From assembly GCF_900454025.1 (NCBI RefSeq), contig NZ_UGQM01000001.1, forward strand, positions 682,001 through 746,000: DNA of 64,000 bases, read 5' to 3'. A program made the position numbers and the translations under genes. Positions 8,743-17,886 of this stretch are shown here, one piece after another (within the stretch, counting starts at the first letter, position 1; every line of letters begins with the position of its first letter). The DNA is from Mycolicibacterium gilvum (GTDB taxonomy: Bacteria; Actinomycetota; Actinomycetes; Mycobacteriales; Mycobacteriaceae). The notes under the pieces are model-generated. The model was not told the origin of the DNA. It did no database searches and was given only the letters and a program-made list of their open reading frames with translations.

Positions 8743-9558
8743 TCAGTCTGAGGCTGTTTCGCTGATGGCGATGCGGGCAGCTTTCTCACCGACGATGGAA
8801 TGACCGGCCGCGAACGCAGCCGTCAGCGCGTGCAAGGCGAGGTTGTTGACCGCTCGTGGGTGTCCGCGTGAGGCGTTGTGAATCAGGGTGACGGCATCCT
8901 CGGCGAACAGGGTGTCGGAGCGGCCGGCGATCTTGGTGTGATGGCTGATGTAGTCGGCGGTGTCAGCTGGACTCATGCCGGGCAGGGTGTAGCGCACGGC
9001 GATGCGCTGATCCAACGCGGCAAGGACACCGAGGCGTAGCCGGTGCCGCAGGGTGGGTTGGCCGACCAGCACCACCGCGAACGGTGACCCGGAGTCCATG
9101 TCATGGTTCGTGAGCAGCCGGATCGCTTCGAGCTGATGGTTGTCGAGCAGATGGGCTTCATCGACGACGAGCACGGGGTTGCGGCCGCGTTCGGCGTGTT
9201 CAGCGGCCAGGGCGTCCGCGGCCTGGGGTGCGAGGCGGGCGGTGTGAAAGACCGGGGTGTGTCCGAGTGCGGCCACGATGTGGGTGAGCATCCCGCGGAC
9301 TCCGATGGTGGGGTTGGCCAGGTAGATGATGACGTGCCGGGCGGGGTCCAGGGCGGTCGCCGCGGCGCGGATGGCCACGGTTTTGCCGGCGCCGACTTCA
9401 CCGGTGATGACCCCGATCGCGCACTGATTGACACACCAGCCGATGCGGGCGATCGCTTCACTGTGGCCGGGGTGGCGGTGCAGCATCGACGGAGCTAGAT
9501 TCCGCCCGAACGGCATCCGGGAGAAACCCCAATGCGATTGCAGCCGTTCAATACTCAT
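8743..9558 (-). CDS. AAA+ ATPase, TniB/MuB/ExeA-like transposition helper
   Basis: 271 residues. Walker A is GEVGAGKT (about residues 53-60), Walker B is PVLVVDEAHLLD (about 127-138), sensor-1 region VLVGQPTLRHRL, and a C-terminal helical lid (NNLALHALTAAFAAG). These match the ATPases that pair with Mu/Tn7/Tn5053-like transposases to choose the target and activate the transposase. Its start overlaps the transposase stop by four bases (9555-9558, ATGA), implying translational coupling. Confidence 0.85.
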   Translation of the reverse strand: MSIERLQSHWGFSRMPFGRNLAPSMLHRHPGHSEAIARIGWCVNQCAIGVITGEVGAGKTVAIRAAATALDPARHVIIYLANPTIGVRGMLTHIVAALGHTPVFHTARLAPQAADALAAEHAERGRNPVLVVDEAHLLDNHQLEAIRLLTNHDMDSGSPFAVVLVGQPTLRHRLRLGVLAALDQRIAVRYTLPGMSPADTADYISHHTKIAGRSDTLFAEDAVTLIHNASRGHPRAVNNLALHALTAAFAAGHSIVGEKAARIAISETASD

Positions 9559-11048
9559 GCCGACACCCCATCTTCATGAGCAGCGTTGCTGGGGTCGAGG
9601 TCGGTGATGGAGAGCTGGCCAGGAATCTGAGCATGGTCGCCAGGGGCGTCGATAGTGCGGTCAGTGCGAGGGCCGTAGAGGGCGTGATAGCCGATACGTT
9701 CATCCTGGCGCAGCTGCTCATGATGGGCAGCGGCAGTCAACGCCAGATAGTCGATCCCCGTCACCGCCGGCGCAGGTCCTGAGTCAACGGTCTCGGGCCG
9801 GGCTTTCGGATGGGCATGGCGGGTGATGGTGTGAGCGATCGCGGCGCCGAAACTCTGATCCCGGTAGCGGACCTCGATCGTTTCCAGATCGAACGGGGAG
9901 AACACCAACTCCACCCGGCGCCCGGCCAGGGCCGGGTCGACCCGGTAGGTGTTGGCATGCAGCGAGACCGTGGCGGTTTTGGTCACCGTGCGGAACTCCG
10001 ACCACAAGAACGCCTCAGTCAAATCCGCAGCAGTCGGCAACGCCGGCAGCCCGCCGAGCCGATCCCAGCCGTCCTCCCACCGAGCCAGCGGCGGCGCTTC
10101 GGTCTCGGAGTGGGTGCGGCGATGGTATTCGGTCTCGACCCAGGCCATGAACAGCCGGTTGAGCTCCAACAACGCCCCGCGGTGATCCACCCCGGCCGCG
10201 GCGAGGTCCTCGCTGCTGGTGTCGGTGACCTCGACGAGGAACTGTTCACGCACGGTGCGGAAGAACCGTTCGATCTTGCCGCGGCCCTGCGGGCGACCGG
10301 GCGCGGAATGCACCAGCCGGATCCCGAGTTTCGCGCACGCCCGCAGCAACCACGCATCGACGAACGCGGACCCGTTGTCGACATAGATCGAGGCGGGAAC
10401 TCCGCGAGCAGCCAACGCCGGCTTCAACGCCGCCGCCAGGCGCACGGTGTCTTCGGCGAACCCGAAGCGGTGCCCGACCACCAACCGAGAATGGTCGTCG
10501 AGGAACGCGAAGAGGTAGGTTTTGCGGTCCCCGACCCGCGGGCCGTGCAGGGCATCGCCGACCCACAGTTCATTCGGGTCGGGGGCTTCGAACCGCCCGA
10601 ACACCTCACCTGCCGCGCCGGTGGCCGGGCCCATCAGTTCGCTGCGGTGGAAGTGGCGCAGCAGGGTCGACTCTGAGGGTGCCCACCCGGTCGCGGTGCG
10701 CAGGATCCGGGCCACCTGGGCGGCGGTGCGGGCCGGGTTCTCCCGTTTCAGCGAGGAAGCCAGCTCCAACACCTGCTCATCGGTGCGGGTGGCCAACCGC
10801 CGCGGCTCAGGGACCAGTGCCTCGAAGCCGCCAGCCCGGTAACGGCGGATCCAGCGATCCAAGGTCGCCCGCGCCACCTGCACCTGACTGCCGAACGGGT
10901 CGATATGGCGCCGCTCGGCGATCTCGCGGACCAGCCTGCCCCGCTGCTTGGTCGACAACCCCGCCTCCAGTGCAGGGCAGATCAACTGATAGCGGAACAA
11001 CCCGATCGCGTGGGCCCGCTCCCGACGCTTGTGCTCTTCCAATGACAC
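9555..11048 (-). CDS. Mu/TniA-like DDE transposase
   Basis: 497 residues. Helix-turn-helix regions lie at the N-terminus (RATLDRWIRRYRAGGFEAL and a second about residues 90-130). The catalytic rve core follows: ELWVGDALHGP (first Asp), ASIYVDNGSAFVD (second Asp) and GRPQGRGKIERFFRTVREQF (Glu). A beta-barrel Mu-transposase C-terminal segment comes next (VSLHANTYRVDPALAGRRVELVFSPFD). It acts with the adjacent ATPase. The IS481-like core alone is ambiguous, but the paired AAA+ gene supports the TniA/Mu grouping. Confidence 0.85.
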   Translation of the reverse strand: MSLEEHKRRERAHAIGLFRYQLICPALEAGLSTKQRGRLVREIAERRHIDPFGSQVQVARATLDRWIRRYRAGGFEALVPEPRRLATRTDEQVLELASSLKRENPARTAAQVARILRTATGWAPSESTLLRHFHRSELMGPATGAAGEVFGRFEAPDPNELWVGDALHGPRVGDRKTYLFAFLDDHSRLVVGHRFGFAEDTVRLAAALKPALAARGVPASIYVDNGSAFVDAWLLRACAKLGIRLVHSAPGRPQGRGKIERFFRTVREQFLVEVTDTSSEDLAAAGVDHRGALLELNRLFMAWVETEYHRRTHSETEAPPLARWEDGWDRLGGLPALPTAADLTEAFLWSEFRTVTKTATVSLHANTYRVDPALAGRRVELVFSPFDLETIEVRYRDQSFGAAIAHTITRHAHPKARPETVDSGPAPAVTGIDYLALTAAAHHEQLRQDERIGYHALYGPRTDRTIDAPGDHAQIPGQLSITDLDPSNAAHEDGVSA

Positions 11049-11171
11049 CGCAGTGTCCTCCTCGCATGCTCGGCGGCCCTGCCCGAAACCGTTGCCGGGC
11101 AGGTTCCTTGGCGAGGATCACCGATCACGGCGCGTCGCGTCAGGGGCAACTGGTGTTGCGTGCACCCCACG

Positions 11172-11759
11172 TCATGCCGGTAACCAGTCCGGCGCCAACA
11201 GCCGCCCGCCGCTGACCGCCACCATCACCAAGTGCGGCGTCACCACGCCCAGCACCCCCGCCGGGCCGAACCGCTGACCGATCGCCGCAGCGGCGGTGAT
11301 TATCGCGGCCACCAGATCACGCCAGCCGCAGCCGAACCCCTGCGGGACCGGCACGTCTATTCCGGTGCGCATCGCGACCTGGATGAACCACGCCCGCACT
11401 GACTCCACACGCCCGGCCACCCGGCGCAGCCATCCGCGCACCGTGGTCGCTGGCACCCTCAGATTCTCCGCGATTCGGCGATGCCCAAAGCCGTCGGCTC
11501 GCTGCACCAACGCATTCCAAATCGTCTGTGCGCCATACCCTCTACGCGCAAACATCATCACCGGCAGCAGCACATGCGTCACCAGACACGACCGGCAACG
11601 CCCCCGTCGCGGACGCACCGCGCCAGCTACGCCGCGGATGCGGCGGGGCCGGGCAAATCCCCAGCCGCCCAGCACACCGTCGTCGCAGGACGGGCACCCG
11701 ATCTCGCCGGCAGCCAGCCGGGACTCGACGGAAACCAGATCAGCCTCTACCGTCACCAT
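11172..11759 (-). CDS. DUF6431-type zinc-ribbon/HTH protein of the transposon
   Basis: 195 residues. N-terminal CPSCDDG and CRSCLVTH form a likely zinc ribbon, followed by an HTH (RRIAENLRVPATTVRGWLRRVAGR, about residues 95-118) and a helical C-terminus ending DWLPA. The design and its position directly upstream of the DDE transposase match DUF6431 proteins. A role in binding the transposon ends or regulating transposition is inferred, not known. Confidence 0.65.
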   Translation of the reverse strand: MVTVEADLVSVESRLAAGEIGCPSCDDGVLGGWGFARPRRIRGVAGAVRPRRGRCRSCLVTHVLLPVMMFARRGYGAQTIWNALVQRADGFGHRRIAENLRVPATTVRGWLRRVAGRVESVRAWFIQVAMRTGIDVPVPQGFGCGWRDLVAAIITAAAAIGQRFGPAGVLGVVTPHLVMVAVSGGRLLAPDWLPA

Positions 11760-11935
11760 GAGTGCCTCCGTGCACTACAGCGCGGCACCCTGCGAGCCCG
11801 CCAAGACTTCAGCGGGGTGCCGCGCGACCCATCAGTACGTCCTCACCCTGACGGTGCACACCAACACCAGCAACCTCACGAGAATCCGGCGCCTCACATC
11901 AGCAACCTCAATGACGAATAACTACCCCGTGGTCG

Positions 11936-12160
11936 TCATGCTGAGAGACGGTCAACACCGGCCAGTGCAGCGAAGTCCGGTCCCAACCAACGCAGCAGTT
12001 CCTCGTCGCAAGTCGCTGGAGGGTGCTCTATTGACTCTGGCATCGCCACACGATGGTCCCACGCGCGGCGGAAATACATCTCACCAATCGACGGAAAGTT
12101 CTCCGCGCTCCAATCAAGTGCACGCTCTCGGTATCGTCGGCGCCGCACGTGAGGGCTGAT
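11936..12160 (-). pseudogene. Unidentified C-terminal protein fragment
   Basis: The minus-strand frame reads like a real protein for about 65 residues (ALDWSAENFPSIGEMYFRRAWDHRVAM, EELLRWLGPDFAALAGVD) up to a stop beside the transposon end at 11922. Upstream it merges with sequence that belongs to an IS256 relic on the other strand. I do not recognise the family. Confidence 0.3.
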
Positions 12161-12300
12161 GGCGACGAGCGTGGCCGCCCGGATGGCGGTGACGGCCGCG
12201 ATGTTTGAGGCCGAGATCGGCGAGGCCTGCGGCCGAAGGGTAAGCACAACGGTGGCCGGGCCGCGGTGCGTCACGGCGCCGGGAAGCGTCTACTCGCCAT
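12160..12300 (+). pseudogene. IS256-family transposase relic (N-terminal piece)
   Basis: The plus strand encodes TAAMFEAEIGEACGRR and, after a one-base frame change, GKHNGGRAAVRHGAGKR. This matches the early region of some actinobacterial IS256 transposases (EAEI..ACG...GKHxxGRxAVRHG). No further transposase sequence follows. Confidence 0.5.
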
Positions 12301-12520
12301 CGTCCATGTATCCTTCTACAACGTCTGCTGTCGGGTGATTTCGGACCGTGGCTCCGCACCCGCATGCGAAATCCGTGCAATCCGACCACGATGCTCGGTA
12401 GCTGCAGCATCGTTGAACCGATGCGAACGCGCCAAGGCGTCCACTTTGCGACGCGGAACCGGCAAGCGCCGCTGATTCGGCGGAGGCCGGCAGCAAAAGA
12501 ACATCAGAGACGGAGCAGAT

Positions 12521-13564
12521 ATGACCACACAGTCGGCAAGAGTTCGGGTTGCGGTGAACGGATATGGCGTCATCGGCAAGCGGGTCGCCGACGCGGTGGC
12601 GAATCAGGAAGACATGGAACTGGTCGGTATCGCCGATGTCGACGCCGGTTGGCGAATGAGAATCGCGGAGCAAAAAGGGTTCCGAATCTTCGCCTCCCTT
12701 GACGACCGTACCGAGGCCATGCGCGATCGAGGTCTGCAAGTCGCGGGCAATCTCGACGACCTACTCCGCGATGCCGAAGTGGTAGTCGATTGCACGCCCA
12801 AACCATTGGGCGCGCAGAACGCTGAGTACTACCGCGCGCACGGGGTGAGGTTCATAGTTCAAGGCGGTGAGAAGCATGAGGTTACCGGACACTCCTTTGT
12901 TGCCGATGCGAATTACGCCAGTGCGGTAGGCCGAGAGTCCACTCGCGTCGTCTCCTGCAACACCACCTCGATCGTGCGGACGCTGATCGCGCTCAAACGC
13001 GTCGGCCTTTTGAAGAAGGCACGGGGGACGTTGATGCGGCGGGCAACTGACCCTTGGGAGAGTCACGAGGGCGGCATCATGAACACGCTGGTGCCCGAGG
13101 CCAAGATACCCAGCCATCAGGCGCCGGACGCGCAGACCGTGGATGCTGAGCTTGACGTGGTGACGATCGCGGTCAAGGTGCCGCAGACGCTCGCTCACAT
13201 GCACAGCTGGTCGATTCAGCTCACCCGGAACTCCACCGCCGAAGAGGTTATCGACGCCTTCAGGCAGTCCTCGCGTATCGCGATGATCCGCGTGGACGAC
13301 GGATTGACAGCGCTCAACACTGTCAAGGAATTGATGGCAGACCTCGGGCGCCCGCGTGACGATCTCTACGAGGTCGCGTTGTGGGAAGACATGGTGGCGG
13401 TGAGCGAGGGCGAAGCCTTCTACGCCTACATGGTGGACAACCAGGCCATCGTCGTTCCCGATACGATCGATGCCATACGAGCTCTGACAAGTCGCGATCA
13501 GGACCCTCAGGCGTCGATGTCGAAAACTGATGCAGCCCTTGGGATTGGTTCAAAGCTGGTGTGA
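12521..13564 (+). CDS. Archaeal-type (type II) glyceraldehyde-3-phosphate dehydrogenase
   Basis: 347 residues. The N-terminal Rossmann motif is RVAVNGYGVIGKRVADAV (about residues 8-25), FIVQGGEKHEV lies near 110, and the catalytic cysteine is in SCNTTSIVRT (about 147-156). The C-terminal substrate domain contains KVPQTLAHMHSWSIQL. These are hallmarks of the archaeal NAD(P)-dependent GAPDH, not of the bacterial GapA fold, so the enzyme should oxidise glyceraldehyde 3-phosphate to 1,3-bisphosphoglycerate. A GGAG site lies before the ATG. In a mycobacterium it would be additional to the housekeeping GAPDH, and transfer is likely. Confidence 0.88.
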   Translation: MTTQSARVRVAVNGYGVIGKRVADAVANQEDMELVGIADVDAGWRMRIAEQKGFRIFASLDDRTEAMRDRGLQVAGNLDDLLRDAEVVVDCTPKPLGAQNAEYYRAHGVRFIVQGGEKHEVTGHSFVADANYASAVGRESTRVVSCNTTSIVRTLIALKRVGLLKKARGTLMRRATDPWESHEGGIMNTLVPEAKIPSHQAPDAQTVDAELDVVTIAVKVPQTLAHMHSWSIQLTRNSTAEEVIDAFRQSSRIAMIRVDDGLTALNTVKELMADLGRPRDDLYEVALWEDMVAVSEGEAFYAYMVDNQAIVVPDTIDAIRALTSRDQDPQASMSKTDAALGIGSKLV

Positions 13565-14012
13565 CGGTGCGCCGCGCTGTCACATGCGCGCCACATGGAT
13601 GACCCAACCCGAAGCAATGGGCGGATGGCCGGCACCCTTTCTGGCCGACCTACCGCAACCGACCTTCCCGGACTCTCCACCTCCTGTCTTTCGTCCTTAC
13701 TTTGGGAGGATTCGCCCGCGGAGAACCGCACGTTACCCCTGCTGCGGGCTGTCAACCCGATGCGCGCTACAGGGTGGAGCCGCGACCAGTTTGCGGCGCG
13801 CGTTCTATGACGAATCGCCCCGGCCCGCCGCATTCGCGAGCTTGAAAGGGAGCTTTCGACCAATCCGTAGTAGTCTTCACCTGACAGGTGCGCTTCCTCG
13901 TGGAGATTCGTTGTGTGAGTAGCTCCGATATCCTTGAGGCAGTGCACCTTTCGGGTCTACGACACCCGATCAGACCGAATTGGGTGAAAGATCGAGGTCA
14001 AGAGCCAACAAC
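13565..14012. other. Intergenic, nothing recognised
   Basis: There are minus- and plus-strand open frames with no recognisable protein features. GC content falls towards the low-GC gene that follows. Confidence 0.4.
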
Positions 14013-14750
14013 ATGACTGATAGGGCGATTGGGTTGACGTGGCGCGTCCCCAAAAACCGCCGTATGCAATTTAATAGAGATGTAGATCAAGAGCTGATAC
14101 CCAGTTTAGTTGCACTGCATACGTCCAGGAAAATTGTGGGGCTGCTTCCATTCCGCCATAAGCCATTAAGAACAGAAAGCGTGGAAAGTTTCTGGACTGA
14201 CTATTGGGTTATTGTCCTTGCGTTTGACACGGACCCCGACATCGTTTGGCAATCGATACGCAGTTCCGCGGTACCGAGGACGTTATTGCGAGCAGAAGTT
14301 CTTCTTATTCAACCAGGCATGGATATGTACTATCCCCGAGGCGGTGGAGCCAAAAGCTCTCCTGTTTGGCACATAATGGAATACGTTGTGTCGAGATTTG
14401 AGACACGCGCCGAATATTATAGAGAGCAGTATGAGTTTTCACGACCTGTTATCACGCATTTTTGGAAAAATGACTCTGTAGAAAGGATGATTGGTTTCGA
14501 AAGGGAACGCCTCTTACAAGACGACGGTTTCCTTCCGGGGTGGGACATTATTCATATAACAGGGTTCAAACCGTCACGGTTAGGTAGGGTTGCCTGGCAT
14601 CTTTTGCGATCTCTGGCCACCTTCAATGGCTATGCGGAGAGAATCGGTTACAGGTCAGCTATGGAAGTCCTCCGTTCCTGGGACAAGAAGCGAAGAAAAT
14701 ATCTTGTCATCGCCAGGCAAGGCTATGCGCATACATTGCCACTATTTTGA
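14013..14750 (+). CDS. Low-GC orphan protein of unknown function
   Basis: About 245 residues from ATG 14013 (a TTG at 13980 is possible). The base composition is strikingly AT-rich compared with everything around it and codon use is unlike its neighbours, which points to recent transfer. The protein is soluble-looking, rich in aromatic residues, with a motif-like stretch YYREQYEFSRPVITHFWKND and GWDIIHITGF. The mixed alpha/beta pattern faintly recalls EthD-like dimeric barrels, but I cannot assign it. No partner gene is adjacent on the same strand. Confidence 0.6.
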   Translation: MTDRAIGLTWRVPKNRRMQFNRDVDQELIPSLVALHTSRKIVGLLPFRHKPLRTESVESFWTDYWVIVLAFDTDPDIVWQSIRSSAVPRTLLRAEVLLIQPGMDMYYPRGGGAKSSPVWHIMEYVVSRFETRAEYYREQYEFSRPVITHFWKNDSVERMIGFERERLLQDDGFLPGWDIIHITGFKPSRLGRVAWHLLRSLATFNGYAERIGYRSAMEVLRSWDKKRRKYLVIARQGYAHTLPLF

Positions 14751-15065
14751 AGATTGCTAATAATCCCGGAGGCTCGTGTGACCGTTTGCAGCCAGCTTGT
14801 TCGGTTCAATACGACCGATACGTTCCGATGATCATCGGGGTCAGTACATCCTTTTTCCGTGAGGGCAGAACACTTTGGTTAGGTTAGGCGTCGTCTGACT
14901 CGATACCCTAAGGGGTATCGTCGGTGTCAACCACGGTAGCGCTTCTGATGCGCGGAACGCAACGCCGACGGCGGAGAAAGTGCAGCGGGAGAACACATAC
15001 GGCGCCACTCTCGGAATAACTGAAAATCCCGCGATCCGATGAACGGCTGGGCTTCGTCCAGTTGC
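14751..15065. other. Intergenic region with an isolated CsoR-type box
   Basis: No gene is visible. It holds the palindrome at 14901-14920 with no obvious target gene directly downstream on the plus strand; on the minus strand the GH65 gene ends here. Confidence 0.5.
14901..14920. promoter_or_regulatory. Orphan CsoR/RicR-like copper operator
   Basis: The site reads CGATACCCTAAGGGGTATCG: perfect 8-bp arms around a four-base centre with the ATACCC/GGGTAT core. It resembles the two boxes in the csoR promoter at 52611 and 52638. No start codon with a ribosome site follows closely, so the gene it once served may have been lost. Confidence 0.55.
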
Positions 15066-17834
15066 CTACTTCGTAGCATCGGTCGCGCGTGCCTGTTGCC
15101 TAGCTAAGCTAGCTACTGGTGTGTGACTCGGATCGGACAGGGCCATTTCCCAGCGTTGGCCTGGGATCAGTGTTCGTGTGACATCTTCGAGGCAAACCCG
15201 GATCGGGCCGGTCGCACACGGATGAAGGTCCAGCACCACACGGTTGCTGCTGAGTTCGACGTCGATCGGTTGGCCGCGGTAGCAGATTTGGAAGGTGACG
15301 GCGCCGAGCTGGCGGGGCAGCAGTGGGTGAAGGCGCAGGACATCGTCACGGGTTTCGACTCCGGCGTAGCATCTGATCACCATGTCCGCGGTGCCGGCCA
15401 TCGCACCCAAATGGATACCCGTGCGTGTTGTCCCGCCCTGGATGTCGGCGAGGTCGCTGTCCAATGCCTCGGTGAACAGGGACCATGAATGCGCACGGTC
15501 TGACCGAGCAAGCACCCAACTGTGCACCAGTCGGCTCAGGGTGGACCCATGGCTGGTGCGGGAAAGGTAGTAGTGCACGGTGCGGGGGATGAGTTCTGGT
15601 GGCAGCTGGTAGCCGAGGCGGGTGAAGACGGCCCGTAGTTCTTCGGCGGAGAACAAGTAGAACAGCATGAGCACATCGGCCTGTTTGGACAGTCGGTAGC
15701 AGTTGGTGCTGTCACCTTCGGCTTGCAAAATCAGGTCGAGGCGCCCGATGTTGCCATAACGTTGGCGGTAGCGGTCCCAGTCGAATTCGGCGAGGTCCTC
15801 ATAGCCTTCGAACTGGCTGATGACGCCGTCATGAAACGGAATCCGCAGCCGCCGGCTGATCCGGTCCCATCGGTTCAGTTCCTCGGCGTTGACTGCGAGT
15901 CGAGACAGCGATGGGCCGCAGTCGCGCTGGTGTAGCAGATCAATTATGTCGCGCGCTCGTGTCAGTACCCAGGATGCGAGCACGTTGGTGTAGGTGTTGT
16001 TGCGTAGTCCCTCGCCGGGGGCGTTGGGGTAGCCGTCATGGAATTCGTCAGGGCCCATCACGCCGGTGATGTCGAAGCGGTCATCAGTTGCGTCGTGGGT
16101 GGCAAGGTCGGCGAAGAACCGGGCGACCTCCACCACGATCACGGCACCGTGATGGACGAGGAAATCGATATCGGCGGTGGCTTGGTAGTACTGCCATACG
16201 CTGTAAGCCAGGGCAAGGCCGACATGACGTTGCTGGTGGGAATTGTCGGGCATCCATTGCTGGTTGCGCAGATTGAACAATTCGGTGGGCGTCTCCTCGC
16301 GGCCGTCGCTTCCGCTCTGCCATGGAAACATCGCCCCTGCCAGCCCAACAGTGCGCGCGGCGGTTTGCGCCTTCGCGAGTCGGCGGTAGCGGTAGAGCAG
16401 CAGCGAGCGGGTCAGTGCGGGTCGGCGCAATGTGAGCATCGGGTAGATGAACAGTTCGTCCCAGAAGATGTGTCCGCGATAGCCCTCGCCGTGCAGGCCG
16501 CGCGCGGGTACGCCGGCGTCGAGTTCGGGGCTGGTGGCTGCCACGGTTTGCAGAGTGTGGAAGATGTGCAGGTTCAGCGCGAGCCGCTGGCGCGCTCCGG
16601 TCAGCATGCCGATGCCGAACCGGGTCCACCACTGTTGCCATGCGTTGACGTGCTCGGCGAGCAGTTGCTCGAAGTGGGGTGCTTGTCGGATCCGGTCGGT
16701 GGCAGCTAACGGTGCTGTTGAAATGCCCCGGTCGCGTGAGGTGGCAACCGCGACGACCTTTTCTAGGATCACCTCAGCATCGGGTTCGACGTCGAGCACG
16801 AAATCATGGCCGGCCAGCGCGGCTTCGGTGAAGGCCTTTCCGTCCACCGCCGGGTCCTGGCCCTGACGTAGCCGGGTTCGCGCTGCGGTGACCAGGCTGA
16901 TCCCCGACTGGTTGGTGACGGCTTCGACGACCACCCTCTCTGCGTCTGGCCGAGTCACATCGACAATCGTCAGGTGGTGATGATTCAACGGCGCGTCGTC
17001 GGCGGCGTTGCTGTTGCTCACGTCACCGTTGACCGCTGAACGCACGTGGATCCGTCCGGCCCAGTTCTCCGCCTGGATTGCAATCTCGAGAGCGGCCAGG
17101 TGTGGCGTTGCCAGCGAGTGCAGCTGTCGGCTGGTGATTCGGGTGACGCGGCCGTGGCTGTCGCGGTAACGAGTGGTGCGGGTCAACACTCCACGGCGCA
17201 AATCGAGGCGTTGGTCATGACTGATCATCTCGGTGCTTCCGGGACACATGGGTTGGCCGTCGGCTACCTGGATTCTGACGTAAGTCCAATCGGGTGCATT
17301 GACCATATGTTCGGACTCGACGAGCCGGTCACCGATATCGCTGATCACCCTGTTGTATACGCCTGCGAAATAGGTTCCGGGATAGTGAGTTTCGCCGAGA
17401 GTACTGCTCGGTGCTGACCCGCGGGTGGCCCAATAGCCGTTTCCCAACGTGCACAGCGTTTCCCGGGTTCCCTCGTGGTCGGGATCGAAACCATCGTAGC
17501 TGAGAAGCCAGCCACTGACTGCCGGGTCCGCTCCGCCGCACCATCGGTCGCCGGCGCCGTCCGACGGGCTGGCTGCACGCTCGGGGTCGGTACCGCTGAG
17601 CAGACCGGTCAGGTTGGCCTGGGCCACGTCGGTCACCACCACGTCCGCGCCCGATGAAATCAGTTGAGAACGGTCGCCCGTTGTGTCCACCCCGACAATC
17701 AAGCCGATCCCCGCCGCCGCCGCAGTGCGCACACCCGCCGCATCGCGCGTCACCACGACCGCTTCCACCGGCGCGGTGCGCAGGCGACGTGCGGCTTGTA
17801 CAAACACTGCGCGGTCGGAGTTGTTACTGCGCAA
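15066..17834 (-). CDS. GH65 glycoside phosphorylase, 5' end cut off by an IS
   Basis: 922 codons remain. Residues about 1-95 are the second half of a small HAD/beta-phosphoglucomutase-like domain (PVEAVVVTRDAAGVRTAAAAG, GADVVVTDVAQ). Residues about 108-900 form a complete GH65 protein: N-terminal beta-sandwich (GWLLSYDGFDP, ETLCTLGNGYWATRG), (alpha/alpha)6 barrel with the catalytic Glu in VMGPDEFHDGYPNAPG, and STNCYRLSKQADVLMLFY near the phosphate site. GH65 enzymes phosphorolyse alpha-glucosides such as trehalose, maltose or kojibiose to beta-glucose 1-phosphate; the substrate is not readable here. The true start is at 22778, beyond the IS3 element. The TTG at 17834 is only the first possible codon in the remainder. 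Confidence 0.85.
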   Translation of the reverse strand: MRSNNSDRAVFVQAARRLRTAPVEAVVVTRDAAGVRTAAAAGIGLIVGVDTTGDRSQLISSGADVVVTDVAQANLTGLLSGTDPERAASPSDGAGDRWCGGADPAVSGWLLSYDGFDPDHEGTRETLCTLGNGYWATRGSAPSSTLGETHYPGTYFAGVYNRVISDIGDRLVESEHMVNAPDWTYVRIQVADGQPMCPGSTEMISHDQRLDLRRGVLTRTTRYRDSHGRVTRITSRQLHSLATPHLAALEIAIQAENWAGRIHVRSAVNGDVSNSNAADDAPLNHHHLTIVDVTRPDAERVVVEAVTNQSGISLVTAARTRLRQGQDPAVDGKAFTEAALAGHDFVLDVEPDAEVILEKVVAVATSRDRGISTAPLAATDRIRQAPHFEQLLAEHVNAWQQWWTRFGIGMLTGARQRLALNLHIFHTLQTVAATSPELDAGVPARGLHGEGYRGHIFWDELFIYPMLTLRRPALTRSLLLYRYRRLAKAQTAARTVGLAGAMFPWQSGSDGREETPTELFNLRNQQWMPDNSHQQRHVGLALAYSVWQYYQATADIDFLVHHGAVIVVEVARFFADLATHDATDDRFDITGVMGPDEFHDGYPNAPGEGLRNNTYTNVLASWVLTRARDIIDLLHQRDCGPSLSRLAVNAEELNRWDRISRRLRIPFHDGVISQFEGYEDLAEFDWDRYRQRYGNIGRLDLILQAEGDSTNCYRLSKQADVLMLFYLFSAEELRAVFTRLGYQLPPELIPRTVHYYLSRTSHGSTLSRLVHSWVLARSDRAHSWSLFTEALDSDLADIQGGTTRTGIHLGAMAGTADMVIRCYAGVETRDDVLRLHPLLPRQLGAVTFQICYRGQPIDVELSSNRVVLDLHPCATGPIRVCLEDVTRTLIPGQRWEMALSDPSHTPVASLARQQARATDATK

Positions 17835-17886
17835 AACCGGTGGGCCGTCGCTGCCTGAGACGCCCTGGGTTTCCCGGAGGCTCGGG

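Larger units (their letters stand above)
8581..11922 (-). mobile_element. Three-gene TniA/TniB/DUF6431-type transposon
   Basis: Imperfect inverted terminal repeats are visible: the left end at 8581 reads GTTGCCCGTCATTGAG, and the reverse complement of the right end (11922 back to 11896) reads GTTATTCGTCATTGAG; both continue into TG and GATGT. Inside, all on the minus strand, are a DUF6431 gene, a DDE transposase and an AAA+ ATPase. The target duplication could not be identified, so the outer limits are good to a few bases only. Confidence 0.7.

Noticed and set aside
9810..10676. Long plus-strand open frame of 288 codons
   Set aside because: It lies opposite the DDE transposase gene, whose motifs are clear. 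The translated text is Arg/Pro-rich without domain features, so it is a shadow of GC-rich coding DNA.
11296..12159. Plus-strand open frame of 287 codons
   Set aside because: It overlaps the DUF6431 gene and the transposon end on the other strand. Composition is low-complexity Arg/Pro/Thr and no ribosome site is present.
13507..13947. Minus-strand open frame of 146 codons downstream of the GAPDH gene
   Set aside because: It partly overlaps the GAPDH 3' end and has no start signal or recognisable sequence.
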